A stretch of 64,000 bases of DNA from HK1 sp965202735 (GTDB lineage Bacteria; Pseudomonadota; Gammaproteobacteria; HK1): NCBI GenBank assembly GCA_965202735.1, contig OZ241844.1:2418001-2482000 (forward strand), in the 5' to 3' direction. The notes under the pieces were generated by a model that worked only from the letters and a program-made list of their open reading frames with translations, made no database searches and was not told where the DNA came from. The first letter of the stretch is position 1, and every line of letters starts with the position of its first letter. Position numbers and translations under genes: made by a program. Positions 62,211-64,000 of this stretch are shown piece by piece.

Positions 62211-63734
62211 GTGGCCGACCGCGAACGCCGCCATCTGCTGCTCGCCCATCAGGAGTGGCTGGGGTTCGTCCAGCCCGTGGGCCTGGTGGTCTCTCCGCCG
62301 GTCATGGTCGACGCCCAGGTCGTGCCGGACCGCAACGCCGCCGGACGCCAGCGCGAGCTTCGGGCGCTGCTCGACGAGGACGGACACGGCATCGCGGCCC
62401 GCCCGCGGGCCCCCGGCCCGCGCAGCATCTTCATCGACTTTCTGGGTTGGGAGGAAGGCGATCTTCTCGATGCGGCCGGCCACCGGGATGCCCTCGAGAT
62501 CGCACTGCCCGAACTGCAGGTCGTGCTCTCGCCCACCTGGGCCGTGCCGGCCGAACAGGACACGGACGCCGCCTCCACCACCGCCTGGACGATGCTCGTG
62601 CGTGTCGAGGACGATGGGGCCGACCTCGACCGCCCGCCCGAAGGCACTGGGTGGAATGCCACCCGTCATGCCCGGTTCGAGCGGCTGCTGCGCGAGACCG
62701 GCGTCTCCACCGGCCTGCTCTGCACCGACGAGCGCATTCGCCTGGTGTACGCACCGAAGGGGGAGTCGTCGGGGCACATCACCTTCGATCTCTCGCAGAT
62801 GGCGCTGCCGGCGGGCCGTCCCATCCTGGCCGCGTTCGACATGCTGCTGTCGGCCGCGGCGCTGTTCGGCTCCGCCCCCGAGGCCCGCCTGCCGGCCCTC
62901 CTGGCCCGGAGCCGCGACGCGCAGGCCGAGGTCTCCACCCGGCTCTCCCGTCAGGTGCTTGCGGCCCTGCACGAGCTGCTGCGGGGCTTCGTCACGGCCG
63001 GCGCGCGCGACGGCGGAAAGACGGCCGCGCTGGCGCGCAGCGATCCGGAGCATCTGTACGGCGGACTGATCACGACGCTGATGCGGCTCGTCTTCGTGCT
63101 CTACGCCGAAGACCGGGGTCTCATGCCCGATCATCCGGTGTACCAGCAGCACTATTCGCTGGGCGGACTGTTCGCCCGCCTGCGCGCCGATGCCGCGGCC
63201 TGGCCGGACACCATGGACCAGCGCTTCGGCGCCTGGGCGCGGTTGCTCTCGTTGTTCCGGCTGATCTACGGCGGAGGCCGGCACGCCGGACTTTCGTTCG
63301 TCGCGCGCAAGGGCACGCTGTTCGACCCGGACCGGTTTCCCTTCCTGGAAGGACGCCCGTGGCGCGAGAGGCAAGCGCAGGAGCGCATTACCGGCGTCCC
63401 ACGCGACAAGAGGACACCCGCGACACGAGAGGCAAGCGTCTCCGGGAGCGTCTCCGGCACCCCTGATCTCGGGTCGGTGATCTACGACATCCCCGAGGCG
63501 TCGGGGCCCCCGGGCGTGAGGGATGCCGGGGCGTCATACGCCTTCGATGCCGGGGTGACCGGCTTCACCCCCCCCCCCCCCCCCCCCCCGCACCCGGTGT
63601 CGGGACGCGCGGCCCCTCCGTGGTCCCGTTTCCCGAACCCGTTGCTCCGTTTTCCGAAAGGCCGGCGTCCGGCGGAGCCCCGGCGCTTCCGATGGTCCCG
63701 GACGCGACCGTCTGGAAGGTACTGCGGTCGCTGA
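62211..63734 (+). CDS. drmMI: N-terminal part of Eco57I-like adenine methyltransferase, DISARM DrmMI-like, frame-shifted
   Basis: Starting 6 bases after the helicase stop, the frame encodes MADRERRHLLLAHQEWLGFV, a region typical of large Eco57I/PglX-like methyltransferases including LVFVLYAEDRGLMPDHPVYQ near residue 297 and PDRFPFLEGRPW near 385. After that a repeat-like linker inserts, then a run of 22 C (63568-63589). Beyond the run this frame gives a nonsense tail and a stop at 63734, while family sequence continues in another frame (63590 on). One extra C or two fewer would restore a single protein. The SAM-binding and NPPY-type motifs would lie past the window edge, so this 507-residue product is inactive as read. 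Confidence 0.7.
   Translation: MADRERRHLLLAHQEWLGFVQPVGLVVSPPVMVDAQVVPDRNAAGRQRELRALLDEDGHGIAARPRAPGPRSIFIDFLGWEEGDLLDAAGHRDALEIALPELQVVLSPTWAVPAEQDTDAASTTAWTMLVRVEDDGADLDRPPEGTGWNATRHARFERLLRETGVSTGLLCTDERIRLVYAPKGESSGHITFDLSQMALPAGRPILAAFDMLLSAAALFGSAPEARLPALLARSRDAQAEVSTRLSRQVLAALHELLRGFVTAGARDGGKTAALARSDPEHLYGGLITTLMRLVFVLYAEDRGLMPDHPVYQQHYSLGGLFARLRADAAAWPDTMDQRFGAWARLLSLFRLIYGGGRHAGLSFVARKGTLFDPDRFPFLEGRPWRERQAQERITGVPRDKRTPATREASVSGSVSGTPDLGSVIYDIPEASGPPGVRDAGASYAFDAGVTGFTPPPPPPPHPVSGRAAPPWSRFPNPLLRFPKGRRPAEPRRFRWSRTRPSGRYCGR
63568..63589 (+). repeat. Homopolymer run of 22 C in the methyltransferase gene
   Basis: An uninterrupted C run inside a coding region, at the exact point where the reading frame of the gene changes. 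Runs of this length slip readily in replication, so the gene would switch on and off at high rate; it is also a place where sequencing or assembly can miscount. Confidence 0.95.
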
Positions 63735-64000
63735 TGGTGCTGGACGGCGAGCGGCTGTCGTACCGCACCCTCGATGTCGAGCAGATCGGCTCGGTCTACG
63801 AGGCCGTCATGGGATTCCGCGTCGAGATGGCCACCGGCCGCTCGATCGCGGTGGCGTCGCCGAAACGCACGGGCGCGGCGGTCATCGCCGATCTCGACGG
63901 CCTGCTCGACATGGAAGGCGGCAGGCGCGCCAGAGCGCTTCAGGATCGGACGGAACGCAAGCTGACCGCTGCCTCTGCTGCCGCGCTCCGCGGCGCAACC
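63590..64000 (+). pseudogene. drmMI: Continuation of the methyltransferase after the C run, 3' end outside window
   Basis: In this frame the sequence reads PFPEPVAPFSERPASGG, then MVPDATVWKVLRSLMVLDGE and RLSYRTLDVEQIGSVYEAVM, a stretch typical of Eco57I/PglX-like methyltransferases and continuous with the upstream half. It is open to the right edge. It can be made as part of the full protein if the C run changes length, or perhaps separately from the ATG at 63692. Labelled as broken because no unbroken frame exists at the present run length. Confidence 0.65.

Noticed and set aside
63568..63589. C run as a scaffold-join artefact only
   Set aside because: Family sequence continues immediately on both sides with the right spacing, so the join is real even if the exact count is uncertain.

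Overview
The window is GC-rich (estimated near 70%, not computed) and reads as one stretch of a gammaproteobacterial chromosome, probably from an uncultured lineage. The evidence is housekeeping gene order and content: yicC-gmk-rpoZ-spoT, uvrA next to an MFS gene and ssb, hemL (C5 tetrapyrrole route), erpA, yggX, anmK, yidD and a UPF0434 gene. Intergenic space is full of GC-rich tandem and dispersed repeats, including a 118-bp element present eight times and a 116-bp element present three times. No tRNA or rRNA gene was recognised.

Layout. 1-1.2 kb: a DUF1778/GNAT toxin-antitoxin pair and an IS66 scrap. 1.2-11.9 kb: a peptide-type ABC importer (fused double ATPase, two permeases, Tat-exported binding protein), a CocE-type hydrolase, a ureohydrolase and anmK. 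12-19.8 kb: iron-sulfur, redox, haem and shikimate genes (two A-type Fe-S carriers, rubredoxin, a HemJ-like protein, yggX, hemL, DAHP synthase), a UPF0434 gene and yidD. 20-26 kb: a glutathione transferase, an amidohydrolase, an unrecognised 557-residue protein and a DUF3726-like protein. 26.4-28.2 kb: a complete IS with an rve-type transposase. 28.4-33 kb: yicC, gmk, rpoZ, spoT.

33-46 kb is a graveyard of defence and mobile genes. A large Zn-ribbon DNA methylase gene is cut in two by a 2,536-bp IS1595-family element with perfect inverted repeats and an 8-bp target duplication. That element carries three passenger genes, including a DNA methyltransferase and a PD-(D/E)XK nuclease-like protein. 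Next come an IS1595-type scrap, an ISKra4 transposase, truncated PD-(D/E)XK and AlbA_2 (Schlafen-like) genes around an IS4 fragment, and a DruA-like (DUF4338) domain fused to an ISAs1 transposase that appears to need a -1 frameshift at A-AAA-AAG.

46.5-58.3 kb: a candidate small RNA with its own promoter, an anti-Shine-Dalgarno stretch and a strong terminator; class I fructose-bisphosphate aldolase; a degenerate three-repeat I-E-like CRISPR remnant; a HipA kinase; an integrase remnant; ssb, an MFS gene, uvrA, a PfkB sugar kinase and an acyl-CoA dehydrogenase.

58.7 kb to the end: the start of an operon that looks like class 1 DISARM (drmD helicase, then drmMI methyltransferase). The methyltransferase frame is broken at a run of 22 C; the family sequence resumes in another frame just after it, as expected for a phase-variable switch (or an assembly error).
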